Notes under the pieces: model-generated | Databases searched by the model: none | Seen by the model: only the letters and a program-made list of their open reading frames with translations | What the model was told of the DNA's origin: nothing | Assembly (NCBI RefSeq): GCF_003231285.1 | Contig: NZ_QKNS01000008.1 | Location: 62,001-126,000, forward strand | Direction: 5' to 3' | Origin: Hymenobacter sediminis | Lineage (GTDB): Bacteria; Bacteroidota; Bacteroidia; Cytophagales; Hymenobacteraceae | Length of the DNA: 64,000 bases | Position numbers and translations under genes: made by a program | In this document: in pieces, positions 8,765-17,844 of the stretch | Layout of the letters: each line of letters starts with the position of its first letter | Numbering within the stretch: position 1 is the stretch's first letter

Positions 8765-9049
8765 AATTACCAGAGAGGAAGTGGACGCCGCAAAGAAACG
8801 GCTTACAACACAACAACTGTCGGGGCGCGGTCCTAATTCCGGCGGCAGCTTCCTCCGTATTCGTCTCCAGTCCTCCGCATCAGTACGGATTCTGATGGTG
8901 AAAACACGCAAAATCATTCTTCCTCAATGCGCTTCGCTTCCTACCCCCGTACATGCTTGCAAGGCCCGGACAACAGTTCCTGCAGGCCCTAGCTCTGGCT
9001 TGCTGAGGCTGCCGTGCGCCCACACTGCTCATTTCACATGCCCAATAGT

Positions 9050-9394
9050 ATGCAGGTTAATCGGTTTGACACTTACCTCGACGCGCTAGCCTATCTGCAC
9101 GCCCAGGGGTACACGCACTCTTTTCAGGCCGATGGTCGCAGCATCCGATGCACGGAAACCGGCCGCCTTTACTCCCCTCTCGATTTGCTGATTGTGTGCT
9201 TTCACCGCTTTGAGGGGGATAAGGACATGGGCGATGTTTCGGTCTTGTATGTAGTGGAAACCACCGATGGCGCCAAGGGAACTATCCTCGATGGCTACGG
9301 GGCCTATGCCGACGCCGATCTGGCTGTGTTGCTGCGCATGGCGCCCATGAGCGCCCGCACCAAAGGGCAGGGCCTGACAGTTGGCGCGGAGTAG
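9050..9394 (+). CDS. Small conserved Bacteroidota protein, unknown function
   Basis: The 114-residue frame begins at the ATG at 9050 (MQVNRFDTYLDAL...), in preference to an upstream ATG at 9014 whose extra residues look untranslated. The pattern of an N-terminal helix, then RFEG...GD.SVLYVVET, then a short linker and a GYGAYAD motif, recalls a small Bacteroidota family that databases often label phosphoribosylpyrophosphate synthetase without any PRPP synthase domain. That label should not be taken as a function. It lies 35 bp before the DUF1003 gene on the same strand and may be co-transcribed with it. Confidence 0.6.
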   Translation: MQVNRFDTYLDALAYLHAQGYTHSFQADGRSIRCTETGRLYSPLDLLIVCFHRFEGDKDMGDVSVLYVVETTDGAKGTILDGYGAYADADLAVLLRMAPMSARTKGQGLTVGAE

Positions 9395-9429
9395 CTTCCG
9401 GAATCCTTTATCTGACGCTTTTACTACCT

Positions 9430-10008
9430 ATGGCATCCAACTTACCGCCCCACTCCACTCCCGGCTCTATCCAGCCTGGAATGGCGCAAATCGTGGAGCG
9501 TAATATCCGAGAGCTACTAAAGCGCCAACAGCAGGAGGAAAAGCAGAAAAGCTGGCAGGATGCCCTGGCCGACTCGGTTACGGGCTTCACGGGGAGTCTT
9601 CGGTTTGTATTTATTCACTTGGGGCTATTCGGTGGCTGGATTATCTGGAACCTGGGCTGGCTGGGGCTCAAGCCTTTCGATCCGTCGTTTGTGGTGCTGG
9701 CTATGTTTGCTTCCGTAGAAGCCATTTTCCTTTCCACCTTCGTGCTCATCAGCCAGAACCGCATGGCTGCCCAGGCCGATAAGCGGGCGGACCTTAACCT
9801 GCAGGTAAGCCTGCTCAGTGAGCATGAAATCACCCGGCTGCTCATGATGGTAACCGCCATGGCCAAGAAGCTGGATGTAGAGGAAGCCTTGCACCCCGAA
9901 ATTGCAGAGCTGTCCCAGGATGTGCAGCCCGAGAAGGTGCTCGATACGCTCGAAAATTTCCAGCAGAAGTTTCAATCCTCTGCTTCATCTTCCCAGCCCG
10001 GGCAGTAG
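9430..10008 (+). CDS. DUF1003 membrane protein
   Basis: 192 residues with the DUF1003 core: a charged N-terminal amphipathic region (20-50, Gln/Glu/Lys rich), two transmembrane segments at about 56-76 and 88-109, and the characteristic block after the second span (LISQNRMAAQADKRADLNLQ). A long helical tail follows (about 120-192) and probably forms a coiled coil. Family members are small inner-membrane proteins of unknown biochemical role. The start at 9430 is the first ATG and keeps the whole N-terminal helix. Confidence 0.85.
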   Translation: MASNLPPHSTPGSIQPGMAQIVERNIRELLKRQQQEEKQKSWQDALADSVTGFTGSLRFVFIHLGLFGGWIIWNLGWLGLKPFDPSFVVLAMFASVEAIFLSTFVLISQNRMAAQADKRADLNLQVSLLSEHEITRLLMMVTAMAKKLDVEEALHPEIAELSQDVQPEKVLDTLENFQQKFQSSASSSQPGQ

Positions 10009-10271
10009 TAAGTACCCAGGCCACACGCACCTTCTCCTACCCTACCATAAGGCGCCAATGCTCAGAAGGCCGCGTGCAGGAAAGTGCGCCCATTAGCAAC
10101 CTTGCGCATACACCTCATCCACGAAATCCGGGAAAATAGTAGCTTGCGCGGCCGCTGAGCATCATTGCCCCGGCTGGCTTAGGCCGCGACTTGCCTGTCT
10201 GCAGAGGCTTTATTGTAAAGGCCAGTTGCTTCCGCATCTGGTTCTGGCTGTTTTTCAGGCATCTTGCCCCG

Positions 10272-10354
10272 TTGTGTCACAACAATTAAATATTGCCAAG
10301 TTCCGACACAATTATTTGTGTCATGAATAACGAATCTTTATTTCCTTGACACAA
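10272..10354. repeat. Cluster of TTGTGTCA/TGACACAA half-sites
   Basis: TTGTGTCA at 10272-10279, GACACAA TTAT TTGTGTC as an 18-bp palindrome at 10305-10322, and TGACACAA at 10347-10354. The first copy is also part of GTTGTG-T-CACAAC. The arrangement resembles a regulator-binding array of the MarR/TetR kind, but which protein binds is unknown. Confidence 0.55.
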
Positions 10355-10417
10355 ACAGGAAAGTATCTGAGCAGATTAGCCATACGGGTCACTGCTATGC
10401 TACTTTCCTACCCCCAT

Positions 10418-10456
10418 AAAAAAAGCCATTCCCGCCAGGTGCAGGAATGGCTTTTT
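10418..10456 (-). terminator. Terminator of the MDR oxidoreductase gene
   Basis: AAAAAAAGCCATTCC pairs with GGAATGGCTTTTT across an 11-nt loop; the A-run becomes the U-tract on the minus strand. Confidence 0.85.
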
Positions 10457-10475
10457 ACTGTTGAGAAGGGCGGTA

Positions 10476-11489
10476 TTACCCTACCTGCACCACAATTTTG
10501 CCGAAGTGCGAGCCGCTGCCCATGTACGCCAGCGCCTCCTTGGCTTGGTCGAAGGCGAAGGTTTTGCTGATGACGGGCTTGAGGCCGTTGCGGTCGAAGG
10601 CATGGAACATATCCGTCAGCATTTGGGTGCTGCCCACGTAGATGCCCTGCAGGCGCTGGGTATTGATGGGCAGCATGCCCAGGTTAGGCGCTTCGTCGTT
10701 GGGGCCACCCACGGCGCCAATCTGGAAGATGCTGCCCCCGGCCTTCAGGGCTTTGATGGAGCGGGCCAGCTGTCCGGCTACTTCCAGCACGTATGTAACG
10801 CCGTGTCCTTGGGTCAGCTCGCGGGCTTTTTCCTCCCAGTTGGGCGTTTCCTTGTAGTTGATAACCTGGCTGGCGCCTAATTCGCGAGCCTGGGCCAGCT
10901 TTTCGTTAGAGCTGGAAGTGATGATGGCCTGCGCGCCCATCAGCCGGGCAATCTGCAGGCCGAAGATGGATACGCCACCCGTGCCCTGCAGCAGCACTGT
11001 ATCGGTGGGGCGCAGCTGGGCCTGTTCTACCAGGGAATGCCAGGCCGTAACGCCCGCGCACGGAAACGCAGCGGCCTCCTCAAAGGAAAACGAATCGGGC
11101 ACCTTGGCTACGGCTTGCTCCGGGAACGATACGTACTCAGCCAGCACCCCATCGGTGCTGCCTCCCAGAGAGCGGGCAGTTTTTTCGGCCGTAAACGCGC
11201 CATCGTGCCAGTCGGGGAAGAAGTTCACGGCCACTCGGTCGCCCACCTGAAAGCGGGTTACGCTGCTGCCAACTTCGGTTACTACCCCTGCCGCGTCGCT
11301 GAAGGGGATGAAGGGCAGCTTTTCGCCGGGGTAGCCAAACCAGCCGTTGGCCAGGGCCCAGTCGCGGTAGTTCAGGGAAACGGCCTTCACCTGAATTTTC
11401 ACTTCATGGTCAAGCACCTGCGGCTCGTCATAATCACCGAGCTTGAAGTTTTCCAGGCTTTTGGGGGCATGCAGCTTATAAGCTTTCAT
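10476..11489 (-). CDS. NAD(P)-dependent alcohol dehydrogenase (MDR, quinone-reductase-like)
   Basis: Medium-chain dehydrogenase/reductase of 337 residues: a GroES-like N-terminal half and a Rossmann half with GTGGVSIFG at 169-177. The usual catalytic-zinc ligands of classical alcohol dehydrogenases are not seen, which places it with zinc-free reductases that act on enones or quinones. The reading frame is open another 107 codons upstream to 11810, but that part has no domain pattern; the ATG at 11489 begins the normal MKAYKLHAP N-terminus. It ends at its own terminator. The substrate cannot be predicted. Confidence 0.85.
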   Translation of the reverse strand: MKAYKLHAPKSLENFKLGDYDEPQVLDHEVKIQVKAVSLNYRDWALANGWFGYPGEKLPFIPFSDAAGVVTEVGSSVTRFQVGDRVAVNFFPDWHDGAFTAEKTARSLGGSTDGVLAEYVSFPEQAVAKVPDSFSFEEAAAFPCAGVTAWHSLVEQAQLRPTDTVLLQGTGGVSIFGLQIARLMGAQAIITSSSNEKLAQARELGASQVINYKETPNWEEKARELTQGHGVTYVLEVAGQLARSIKALKAGGSIFQIGAVGGPNDEAPNLGMLPINTQRLQGIYVGSTQMLTDMFHAFDRNGLKPVISKTFAFDQAKEALAYMGSGSHFGKIVVQVG

Positions 11490-11843
11490 ACAGTCAGAGG
11501 TTGTGGTAAGCTCTGGACAACCGGCAGCAGGGCCGTTTGTTGGCTTCTCAATAGCCCACAGCGTCTGGCAGGCGCTTACCACATAATACATGCCTCTGCA
11601 CCGTACAGAAACCTCTTCAGGTAATACAGCAGTGGGCAGCAAACAATCGTTCGGGTATTTTCTTTTTAGCCACCTAGCGGGCAATACCCTCGTATGTTTG
11701 TATAGATTCCGAAACACCCGCTTACATCTTGTGCCGGCTGCCTCCAGCACCGGAGTTAGCTTAGTTGCGGAAGTTTCCGGGCCCGGCACTTTTGCCGGCG
11801 GCCCCGCCACCTGCCCTCCTTTCTACCTGCTGTCCTCCCCCTT
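11490..11843. other. Divergent promoter region
   Basis: Separates the minus-strand oxidoreductase from the plus-strand gene at 11844. A TATGTTTG at 11693-11700 fits the Bacteroidota -7 element and faces rightwards, but no clear -33 TTG was found at the right distance. No coding content is supported; the open minus-strand frame crossing here looks like chance in GC-rich DNA. Confidence 0.4.
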
Positions 11844-12278
11844 ATGAATTCCTTTGAAAACCAGGCGGGTATTCTCCAGCCGATGGCGGCAGGCTATGTC
11901 TCGCTTGTCTGGCATCCGGGCCCGGCGCCTCAGGAAGCCATTCAGCAGGCATTTGAGCAGCTGCGGCTGCTGCTTCAGCAAACGGGTTACCAGCGTTTGT
12001 TCACCGACCACCGCCTGCTGTCAGCTTACGAAGACGAGCTAATTGGGTGGCTGCTGATTGACTGGTTGCCCCGCGTGGTGCCCACCCGGTTGCTGCTGCG
12101 TGTAGCCATGCTAACTTCTTTCAGCCTCGCCGTACGGCCGCAGGCAGCCTACCTCTTACGGGAGGCCCAACTTCGCTACAACCTGAGCAGCCGCTATTTT
12201 GCGGCCGAACAGCAGGCCGATGCCCTAGACTGGCTACTGCAGCCTCTGCCGCCCGCTGCTTCAGACGGCCGCCTTTAG
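11844..12278 (+). CDS. Hypothetical protein, possible STAS/SpoIIAA-like fold
   Basis: 144 residues, ATG at 11844, no signal peptide. The alternation of a short strand (AGYVSLVWHPG), a long helix (QEAIQQAFEQLRLLLQQ), a strand with Asp (RLFTDHRLLSAYED) and a second helix resembles the small SpoIIAA/STAS-like proteins common in Hymenobacter and relatives. The identification rests on this pattern only and is weak. The next gene is on the same strand 131 bp later, with no terminator seen between, so the pair could be co-transcribed. Confidence 0.5.
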   Translation: MNSFENQAGILQPMAAGYVSLVWHPGPAPQEAIQQAFEQLRLLLQQTGYQRLFTDHRLLSAYEDELIGWLLIDWLPRVVPTRLLLRVAMLTSFSLAVRPQAAYLLREAQLRYNLSSRYFAAEQQADALDWLLQPLPPAASDGRL

Positions 12279-12409
12279 GCAACTGGCGGCTGAGGTTGGT
12301 TTGCTACCCCTGCTTCCGCCGCGAAGCTGGACCCGCGAGAAAAGAAACCGGGCAACCTTTCCGGCAGCTGAACGGTAGTAGTGTGCTACCCCATACCGGT
12401 GCCCCTACT

Positions 12410-13327
12410 ATGTCTGAATCGATGTCTCCTTCTTCTGTGGTTGTACTGGCGGGCGCTACCGGCCAGCTCGGCCTCTTGATTGCCCACCACTTGCGCCAGC
12501 AAGGTGCTACCGTACGGGCCTTGGTGCGCCCCAAAGCTAATGCCTCGGCGGAGGCGGCTTCCCTCCGTCTGCAGGGTGTTGAACTAATTGAAGTTGACTA
12601 TAGCCAGCCGGAGCAGCTCCGCCAGGCCTGCCTGGGGGCCGACTGCGTGGTGTCGGCTGTATCGGGGCTGCGCGAGGTGATTGTGGAAGCCCAGACGCGC
12701 CTACTTGAAGCGGCGGTGGCTGCTGGGGTGCCCCGCTTTATCCCCTCCGACTTTTCCATTGACTACACCAAACTGCCTGAGGGCTCTAACCGCAACCTGG
12801 ATCTGCGACGAGAGTTTCAGCAGCGCCTCGATGCGGCTCCTATTCAGGCTACATCGGTGCTCAACGGCATGTTCACGGACCTGCTGACGGGCCAGGCCCC
12901 GGTTATTCTCATGGGTCCGCGCCGGGTAGTGTACTGGGGCGACGCCGACCAGCCCCTGGATTTCACGACCATGCGCGATACCGCCGCCTTTACTGCCGCC
13001 GCCGCTCTGGATGCTACTACCCCTCGCTACCTGCGCGTAGCGGGCGAGGTGGCTAGCATCAGGGGGTTGCAGGCTGCCGCTCAGGCGGCCACGGGCCAGG
13101 AGTTTAAGCTGTTTCGGGTGGGTAGCCTGCCGGCTTTCGGAAAGGTCATTAAGCTTACCAAAATTCTCATGCCTGCCCCTAATGAGGTATTTCCGCCCTG
13201 GCAGGGCATGCAGTACCTGCACAACATGTTCAGCGGCCTCCCCAAACTAACACCTCTCGACAACGCCCGCTACCCCCACCTCCGCTGGACGCCGGTGCGG
13301 GAGGTACTGGCTACGCCACAAGTGTAA
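12410..13327 (+). CDS. NmrA-family NAD(P)-binding protein (isoflavone-reductase-like)
   Basis: Atypical SDR of 305 residues. The cofactor loop GATGQLG (15-21) and the basic residues in RALVRPK after strand 2, which favour NADP(H), are visible. The frame is open from 12296, but the ATG at 12410 is chosen because the protein then starts just before strand 1. NmrA-like members act as aromatic alcohol or quinone reductases, or as redox sensors; which applies here is unknown. It ends at a strong terminator shared with the convergent cold-shock gene. Confidence 0.82.
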   Translation: MSESMSPSSVVVLAGATGQLGLLIAHHLRQQGATVRALVRPKANASAEAASLRLQGVELIEVDYSQPEQLRQACLGADCVVSAVSGLREVIVEAQTRLLEAAVAAGVPRFIPSDFSIDYTKLPEGSNRNLDLRREFQQRLDAAPIQATSVLNGMFTDLLTGQAPVILMGPRRVVYWGDADQPLDFTTMRDTAAFTAAAALDATTPRYLRVAGEVASIRGLQAAAQAATGQEFKLFRVGSLPAFGKVIKLTKILMPAPNEVFPPWQGMQYLHNMFSGLPKLTPLDNARYPHLRWTPVREVLATPQV

Positions 13328-13357
13328 ACCCACTCCCCTACCCCTTGGTAGATGCGC

Positions 13358-13397
13358 AAACAAAAAAAGCATGCCGTATGGCATGCTTTTTTTGTTT
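13358..13397. terminator. Bidirectional terminator between NmrA-like gene and csp
   Basis: AAACAAAAAAAGCATGCC pairs perfectly with GGCATGCTTTTTTTGTTT around a 4-nt loop, with A/T runs at both ends. Confidence 0.92.
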
Positions 13398-13415
13398 CTC
13401 TGAGAGAGGGAGCGG

Positions 13416-13607
13416 TTAGGCGCGACGCACCTGAACAGCGTTCAGGCCCTTGCGGCCCTGCTCTACCTCAAACTCCACCGTGTCGTTGTCACGGATTTCG
13501 TCGATGAGGCCGGTTACGTGAACGAAGATGTCCTGGCCGGTGGTGCTGTCGTTGATGAAACCAAAGCCTTTGGTTTCATTGAAGAATTTTACGGTTCCTG
13601 TTGACAT
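13416..13607 (-). CDS. Cold-shock domain protein
   Basis: Single CSD protein of 63 residues that binds single-stranded RNA or DNA and melts mRNA structure. RNP1 is seen as KGFGFI (13-18) and RNP2 as DIFVHV (26-31), both intact. The length is a few residues below E. coli CspA, as is usual in Bacteroidota. More than 150 bases of AT-rich DNA with two small palindromes precede it, compatible with the long structured 5' leader typical of cold-shock genes. Confidence 0.95.
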   Translation of the reverse strand: MSTGTVKFFNETKGFGFINDSTTGQDIFVHVTGLIDEIRDNDTVEFEVEQGRKGLNAVQVRRA

Positions 13608-13950
13608 GATGCTTTAGGAAATGGATGAAAAGAAAGCAACTGACAACGGAACGCTACTTTGATTCTGCAAGCGAATAGATAGTAGATGAAACGAGGCAAT
13701 TTGCCTTAAACAGTGTAAACATACGCCTTTTATTTTGACAACCTCTGTAAAAAGGTTGACATCTTAACCGACGATGCAGTACAGCGGGCTAACGGCCGCT
13801 TTCTAGCTTAAGTTCAACGTCATCTTTTTTAAAATAAAAACTGAAACTATACACGTAGTGTAGCCGGGGCAAACTACGCCGCCTACCCCTGCACCTAAGC
13901 CAAGGCAACGCTTACCATGCCGCACCGTCCGGACAGACTGAACCGGCCGC
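13608..13950. other. Upstream region of the cold-shock gene
   Basis: AT-rich non-coding stretch. On the csp strand it holds two small palindromes: AGGCAA-T-TTGCCT at 13694-13706 and a hairpin CAACCT...AGGTTG at 13739-13758. They lie 87-151 bases before the csp ATG and could be part of a structured leader or an operator. No coding frame here has gene-like character; the open frame at 13803-14075 overlaps a better gene. Confidence 0.5.
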
Positions 13951-14433
13951 TTATTGCCGCACCAACAGCCAGTTGAAGCTGATGCCCTTCGCCGCATCGG
14001 TTCTGATATCCAGCGGGTGGGGCCGGGAGGGTTTGGCTGTTGAAGGGAGGTAGGGTCGCCGGGTGCCGTTAGCAAACACCACCGTCAGATTCTGGTACGG
14101 GATAAACACGTTAATGTGGTCGCCGGGCTGGCTGGCAGCTACCCAGGCGCGCAGGTCCACGGTAGGCTGAGTAGCGGTGAGAGAGGGCAGAACGGGCCGT
14201 CCTCGCCGGGTTAGGGTTAAGTAGGCGCTACTCACCTGGTAGCTCAGCGGGTCCGGGCACGCTGCATCAGCACTTACCTGCAACCGTACAATTCGCGCCA
14301 TGGGGCTACCCGTAGCAGGTATCTCCTCCCCGTTGCAGAGCACCTTCAGAACAGGCGTAGTACAATTGCTTTGGGCGGCCACCCCGGAGGTAGCCGCCCA
14401 AAGCACCAGTAGTAAAAGCAATCTATATGACAC
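13951..14433 (-). CDS. Secreted hypothetical protein (weak GldM-C resemblance)
   Basis: 160 residues with a clear signal peptide (MSYRLLLLLVLWAATSG..., cut after about residue 20, leaving QSN). The mature domain is beta-rich: LTLTRRGRPVLPS, then a GDHINVFIPYQ stretch and a basic end. The order of strands and the GD.I.VF.P motif faintly recall the C-terminal domain of the gliding/T9SS protein GldM, but this is a low-confidence impression. It lies downstream of the CBM3 protein on the opposite reading order (both minus), so they may form a unit. Confidence 0.55.
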   Translation of the reverse strand: MSYRLLLLLVLWAATSGVAAQSNCTTPVLKVLCNGEEIPATGSPMARIVRLQVSADAACPDPLSYQVSSAYLTLTRRGRPVLPSLTATQPTVDLRAWVAASQPGDHINVFIPYQNLTVVFANGTRRPYLPSTAKPSRPHPLDIRTDAAKGISFNWLLVRQ

Positions 14434-14589
14434 GAGCAGGACTCTTTAGGCGGGCGCTAGCTTGTAGGGAAAGGCTACCGGCAACGAATGTAAACACAAC
14501 TCCTCACCTCACCGGTAAAAGCAGCATCGCCCTACCCCCTGGCATCGGCCTGAACCGTATCAAGCTTCTTGGCTATACTGGCCAAGCTC

Positions 14590-16209
14590 TTACTGCTTCA
14601 GCAGGCGTACGATACTCATTTGCTGGCCATTGCTGACGCGCAAGGCGTATACCCCCGCCCGTAACCCTGGTAACGCCAGCGTCTGCCGCTGCAAGGCAGC
14701 GGGCTCAAGGCGTTGCGTCAGCACGGGTTGGCCCTGCCAGTCAAGCAATGTTAACACCAGAGGCTGCTCCTGACTACCGCTGATTTCCAGCAAGGCCTGC
14801 TCCCCCACTACCGGATTGCCTAATACGGTTACCTGCAAGGGAGCTATCTGGGTGCCCGCTACCTGCCGGGTTGAGGCAGCCGGTGGCTCCTGCCCATATA
14901 CCAGCTGATCTTGGTAGTAGAGGGTGATGTGCTCGTTTGGAGCCAGAGGCCCGGCCGGGCGGTAGGAGTAATCATCAGCTTCGTTGAAAGCCGACCAGTT
15001 ACTTTTATTGATTCGGTACTGAATGTTGCCTGTGCTGCTGCGGGGGCTTAGTTGACCGAGCGTTGGGGAGAAACGCAGTTCCAGATATGCTGAGGCGCCC
15101 GCTTGCCCCGCACTCAGCCGCGTAAATTGCCCGTTGATGTTGCTGCTGCCCAACTTGGCAAAGGTGCTGGTGAAATTCAGGGCTTCAGGTCCGTCGGGCG
15201 TAAACCAATAGCGCACCTTCAGATCAGCATAGTTCACGGGCACATTGCCTTCATTCACCAACTCCAGGTAGGTGGTGATGACGTTGGCGGTGGGGGTAGC
15301 GCTCGGGTTCGATGACAACACCCGCAACTGGGTAACCGGAGGCACTTCGGCGGGCTCTTCGCCCCAGATGCGCCGTCCGTTCCAGTACAGGGTAATATGG
15401 TCGTTGGCAGCGTAGGTAGGCTGGTTGCGGTAAGAGTAGTCGTCGGTTTCGTTTAGCGCCGACCATGTGGGGCTCGTTAGCTGCGCCCAGATGGGGCCGG
15501 AGTTGGAGCCCGGCCGCAGGGTAGTACCGCGCTCCGTGGCAAAAGTGTACTCTACGTAGCCCAGCGCGCCGTTGCGGGGTTGGGTCAGCCGCACATACCG
15601 GGCTTTTACCTGGTTATTGCCCAGGGCCGCAAACGTAACCAGCGCGTTCAAGCCCGCGTCGTTTTCCACCGTCAGCCAGTACCGAATCGTCAGGTCCTGG
15701 TAAAGCAGCCCGGCCCGGCTGGAGTTATTCGCCAGCACCAGGTGCGGCCGAATCACGTTGTTGGTGGGGTTTCCGTCGCCATCAGCATACAGGACTGCTA
15801 CCCCCAACGACTGCACCGTAAGCGGGCGCGAAACGCTGGTTGCGGGTTCATACTGCGCGTTGCCAGCCTGCAGGGCCGTAATGGTGGTAGTGCCTATGCC
15901 CGTCAGCCGAATTACGCTGCCATCGATAATTGCAACAGCCGGATTAGAGCTGCTGTACGTGACGGGCAGCCCCGAGCTAGCCGTAGCTGCCAGCGTAATT
16001 TCATCGCCAGCCACAAAATTTACCGTGGGGCTGAAGCCTGGGAAAGTGATGCTTTGGGTTAGCTTGGCCGTAGTTTGGGCGCGGGCTGCTGGCCCGGCGC
16101 TCAGCATCAGCAAAACCAGCAAGCACCGCATTGTGGCCTGGGCCAGACACCGCGCCCGGCTCCTGGCTACATCATTGGCAAGAGGAGGAAAGGTAAGCTG
16201 TCGTTGCAT
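14590..16209 (-). CDS. T9SS-exported protein with Ig-like domain and two CBM3 modules
   Basis: 539 residues, exported and probably surface-anchored. After a signal region (hydrophobic core at about 28-44; an alternative ATG at 16131 would remove 26 leading residues) there is a bacterial Ig-like domain (about 50-128, TYSSSNPAVAIIDG). Two family-3 carbohydrate-binding modules follow (about 133-285 and 292-435); both show the PT.N.I..HL...N and L.IRYW core and a repeated DDYSYR...HITLYW block. The C-terminal 85 residues form a type A T9SS sorting domain ending in YALRVSNGQQMSIVRLLKQ. No catalytic domain is present, so it presumably acts as a polysaccharide-binding adhesin or scaffold; CBM3 typically binds cellulose or chitin. 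Confidence 0.85.
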   Translation of the reverse strand: MQRQLTFPPLANDVARSRARCLAQATMRCLLVLLMLSAGPAARAQTTAKLTQSITFPGFSPTVNFVAGDEITLAATASSGLPVTYSSSNPAVAIIDGSVIRLTGIGTTTITALQAGNAQYEPATSVSRPLTVQSLGVAVLYADGDGNPTNNVIRPHLVLANNSSRAGLLYQDLTIRYWLTVENDAGLNALVTFAALGNNQVKARYVRLTQPRNGALGYVEYTFATERGTTLRPGSNSGPIWAQLTSPTWSALNETDDYSYRNQPTYAANDHITLYWNGRRIWGEEPAEVPPVTQLRVLSSNPSATPTANVITTYLELVNEGNVPVNYADLKVRYWFTPDGPEALNFTSTFAKLGSSNINGQFTRLSAGQAGASAYLELRFSPTLGQLSPRSSTGNIQYRINKSNWSAFNEADDYSYRPAGPLAPNEHITLYYQDQLVYGQEPPAASTRQVAGTQIAPLQVTVLGNPVVGEQALLEISGSQEQPLVLTLLDWQGQPVLTQRLEPAALQRQTLALPGLRAGVYALRVSNGQQMSIVRLLKQ

Positions 16210-16503
16210 AGCTCAGCAGGTAAATGGGTGAATAAACAGGCTTGGCAAGCACTACCTCTTCATCAACCAATAACCAACAACCTCATTTTCTTGTCCTTAC
16301 CAGGCCAGACAACACCATTATACCCACACAGCTAACCGGATGTTCTTCTATTATTAGGCCATGATAGGACAATACCTTTGCGTAATTATTTCCTCTTCAT
16401 CTGGCAGCTTAAGAGCAGAGGAGACTTGCTCGCGGAAGCAGTAGCCAGGGTTTCTGGCACACCCCAGATGGCCAATGCACCACCTCCCTGCTCTGGTTTC
16501 CGG

Positions 16504-17595
16504 CTACGGCAAATCGTTGTAGGTACTGACGCGTACGTGGGGCATGGCCGCGAGCATGCGGTGCATTATCATGGTATGGGCCGAGCCCACGGCTACCACT
16601 ACCCGATGGGCCTTTTGCTCCCGCGCCCGCCGCACAATGTTGTCGCACATGCCTTGGTTGCGAAGCTGCCACTGGGTTTTCATGGCTTGCACGGCGGCCG
16701 TAGGGAAGCCCGGCGCCCCAAACAGGGCCTCGTCGCCGTAGAAATTTAAATCGTCGTTGAGCTTGCCGAAAGCCGGCGCGTTCATAATCCGATATGCCTG
16801 CTCGCTGGTATTAGCAGCATCCAGGTAAGCGAAATAGGCGGTTTTGGCGGCGTTTATCCGGCGGAAAGTGGCGGCCTGCTCCGTCGTGGAATCGGCTTTG
16901 AAAGCTGCCTGCAGGGTCAGGAACTGACCGTACGTTTGACTGGAAGCCCTGCTGAACGCTTCGCCGTAGCGCTGACAATCCATGGAAGCAAGCTGATCTT
17001 GGCCGAGCTCCTGCAGCAGAGGAAAGAAGATGCGATGGTACTCTGTGAGCGGGCGCACCATTTTCAGGACCTTGCGCAAGGAATCGGCCGGGCCAAACGC
17101 CTGCCGGTAGTAGGTCTGGTCGGCGGCGCTCAGGCGGCCCTTGTAGGTTTCTTCCAACAGATATAGCTGATACTCGGCGTTGGCCCGGTCGTAGTTGTAG
17201 GCGTAGTAGCGGGCCAAATCAATGCGTTGCTGGTGCAACTGTGGGTTCTTGCGCAGCCGGCGGCGCACTGCAGCGGCGGCTTTGGTGCTCAAGGGCGGGG
17301 TTTGCAGCTCCCGGCGCTGCAGGTACCGCAGGCACCGCTGATACGGCCGCGCTTCTCCCTGCGTAACCGGTAACTGTCGGGCATCGGTGGGTGCCAAGTA
17401 CTCCCCTATTACCAAGTCAGGCTGGTAGGCTTTGAGCTTGTCGATGATGGGCCGGTAGCTGGCGTCCGTTTCGCCGTTGTAATGGGAAGTGCCCACCAGC
17501 AGAATTTCCAGGGGCTTTTGGGCCACGGCCAGGGTAGCAGCCGCACACCACACCAGCCACATCAGCACCAAGCGCTTATACTTAGATAGAAACAT
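16504..17595 (-). CDS. Secreted DUF5694 (TraB/GumN-like) protein
   Basis: 363 residues with a signal peptide (1-26, ending AVAQ). The two diagnostic GxxH elements of the TraB/TIKI/EreA-like superfamily are seen: GTSH (35-38) early and GSAH near the C-terminus, plus an acidic GEY between them. In characterised relatives these positions bind metal and support hydrolysis. Together with the Tyr/Arg-rich helical centre, this fits DUF5694, common in Bacteroidota and of unknown substrate. No neighbour suggests a pathway. Confidence 0.75.
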   Translation of the reverse strand: MFLSKYKRLVLMWLVWCAAATLAVAQKPLEILLVGTSHYNGETDASYRPIIDKLKAYQPDLVIGEYLAPTDARQLPVTQGEARPYQRCLRYLQRRELQTPPLSTKAAAAVRRRLRKNPQLHQQRIDLARYYAYNYDRANAEYQLYLLEETYKGRLSAADQTYYRQAFGPADSLRKVLKMVRPLTEYHRIFFPLLQELGQDQLASMDCQRYGEAFSRASSQTYGQFLTLQAAFKADSTTEQAATFRRINAAKTAYFAYLDAANTSEQAYRIMNAPAFGKLNDDLNFYGDEALFGAPGFPTAAVQAMKTQWQLRNQGMCDNIVRRAREQKAHRVVVAVGSAHTMIMHRMLAAMPHVRVSTYNDLP

Positions 17596-17747
17596 AAAAA
17601 AGAAGCTAACACTAGAACTAACAGCATAAATGTAACAAACCTAGGCTCATCCCTACCCCTGCTTATGCCTTAAAAGCTTGCGCACTGTGTTACGATATTC
17701 GCCTATCTCGCCCTGGGTTGAAACCACACCAGGCTGTGTAATAATAG

Positions 17748-17837
17748 CATTCCGAGCTAGCCGAGGAATCTTGCGTGGTGACGTCCGGATTACTATAGCA
17801 ACATCAGCACGCGAGATTCCTCGACCCGCTCGGAATG
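17748..17837. repeat. REP/MITE-like intergenic palindrome (copy A)
   Basis: 90-bp imperfect inverted repeat; arms start CATTCCGAG and end CGGAATG. It contains CAACATCAGCACGCGAG (17799-17815), the reverse complement of the core in copy D at 46132-46148. It lies 8 bp from the end of the GNAT gene and could also fold as a terminator. Confidence 0.75.
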
Positions 17838-17844
17838 ACCGTTT

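Larger units (their letters stand above)
10009..10475. other. Gap between convergent genes with orphan operator-like repeats
   Basis: No gene is supported. Four copies of the half-site TTGTGTCA/TGACACAA sit within 83 bp (10272-10354), and a terminator hairpin for the minus-strand oxidoreductase follows at 10418-10456. Both flanking genes end here, so the repeats have no obvious target promoter. Confidence 0.55.

Noticed and set aside
11490..11810. N-terminal extension of the MDR oxidoreductase
   Set aside because: The in-frame 107 extra residues have no domain match; the enzyme has a normal start at 11489.
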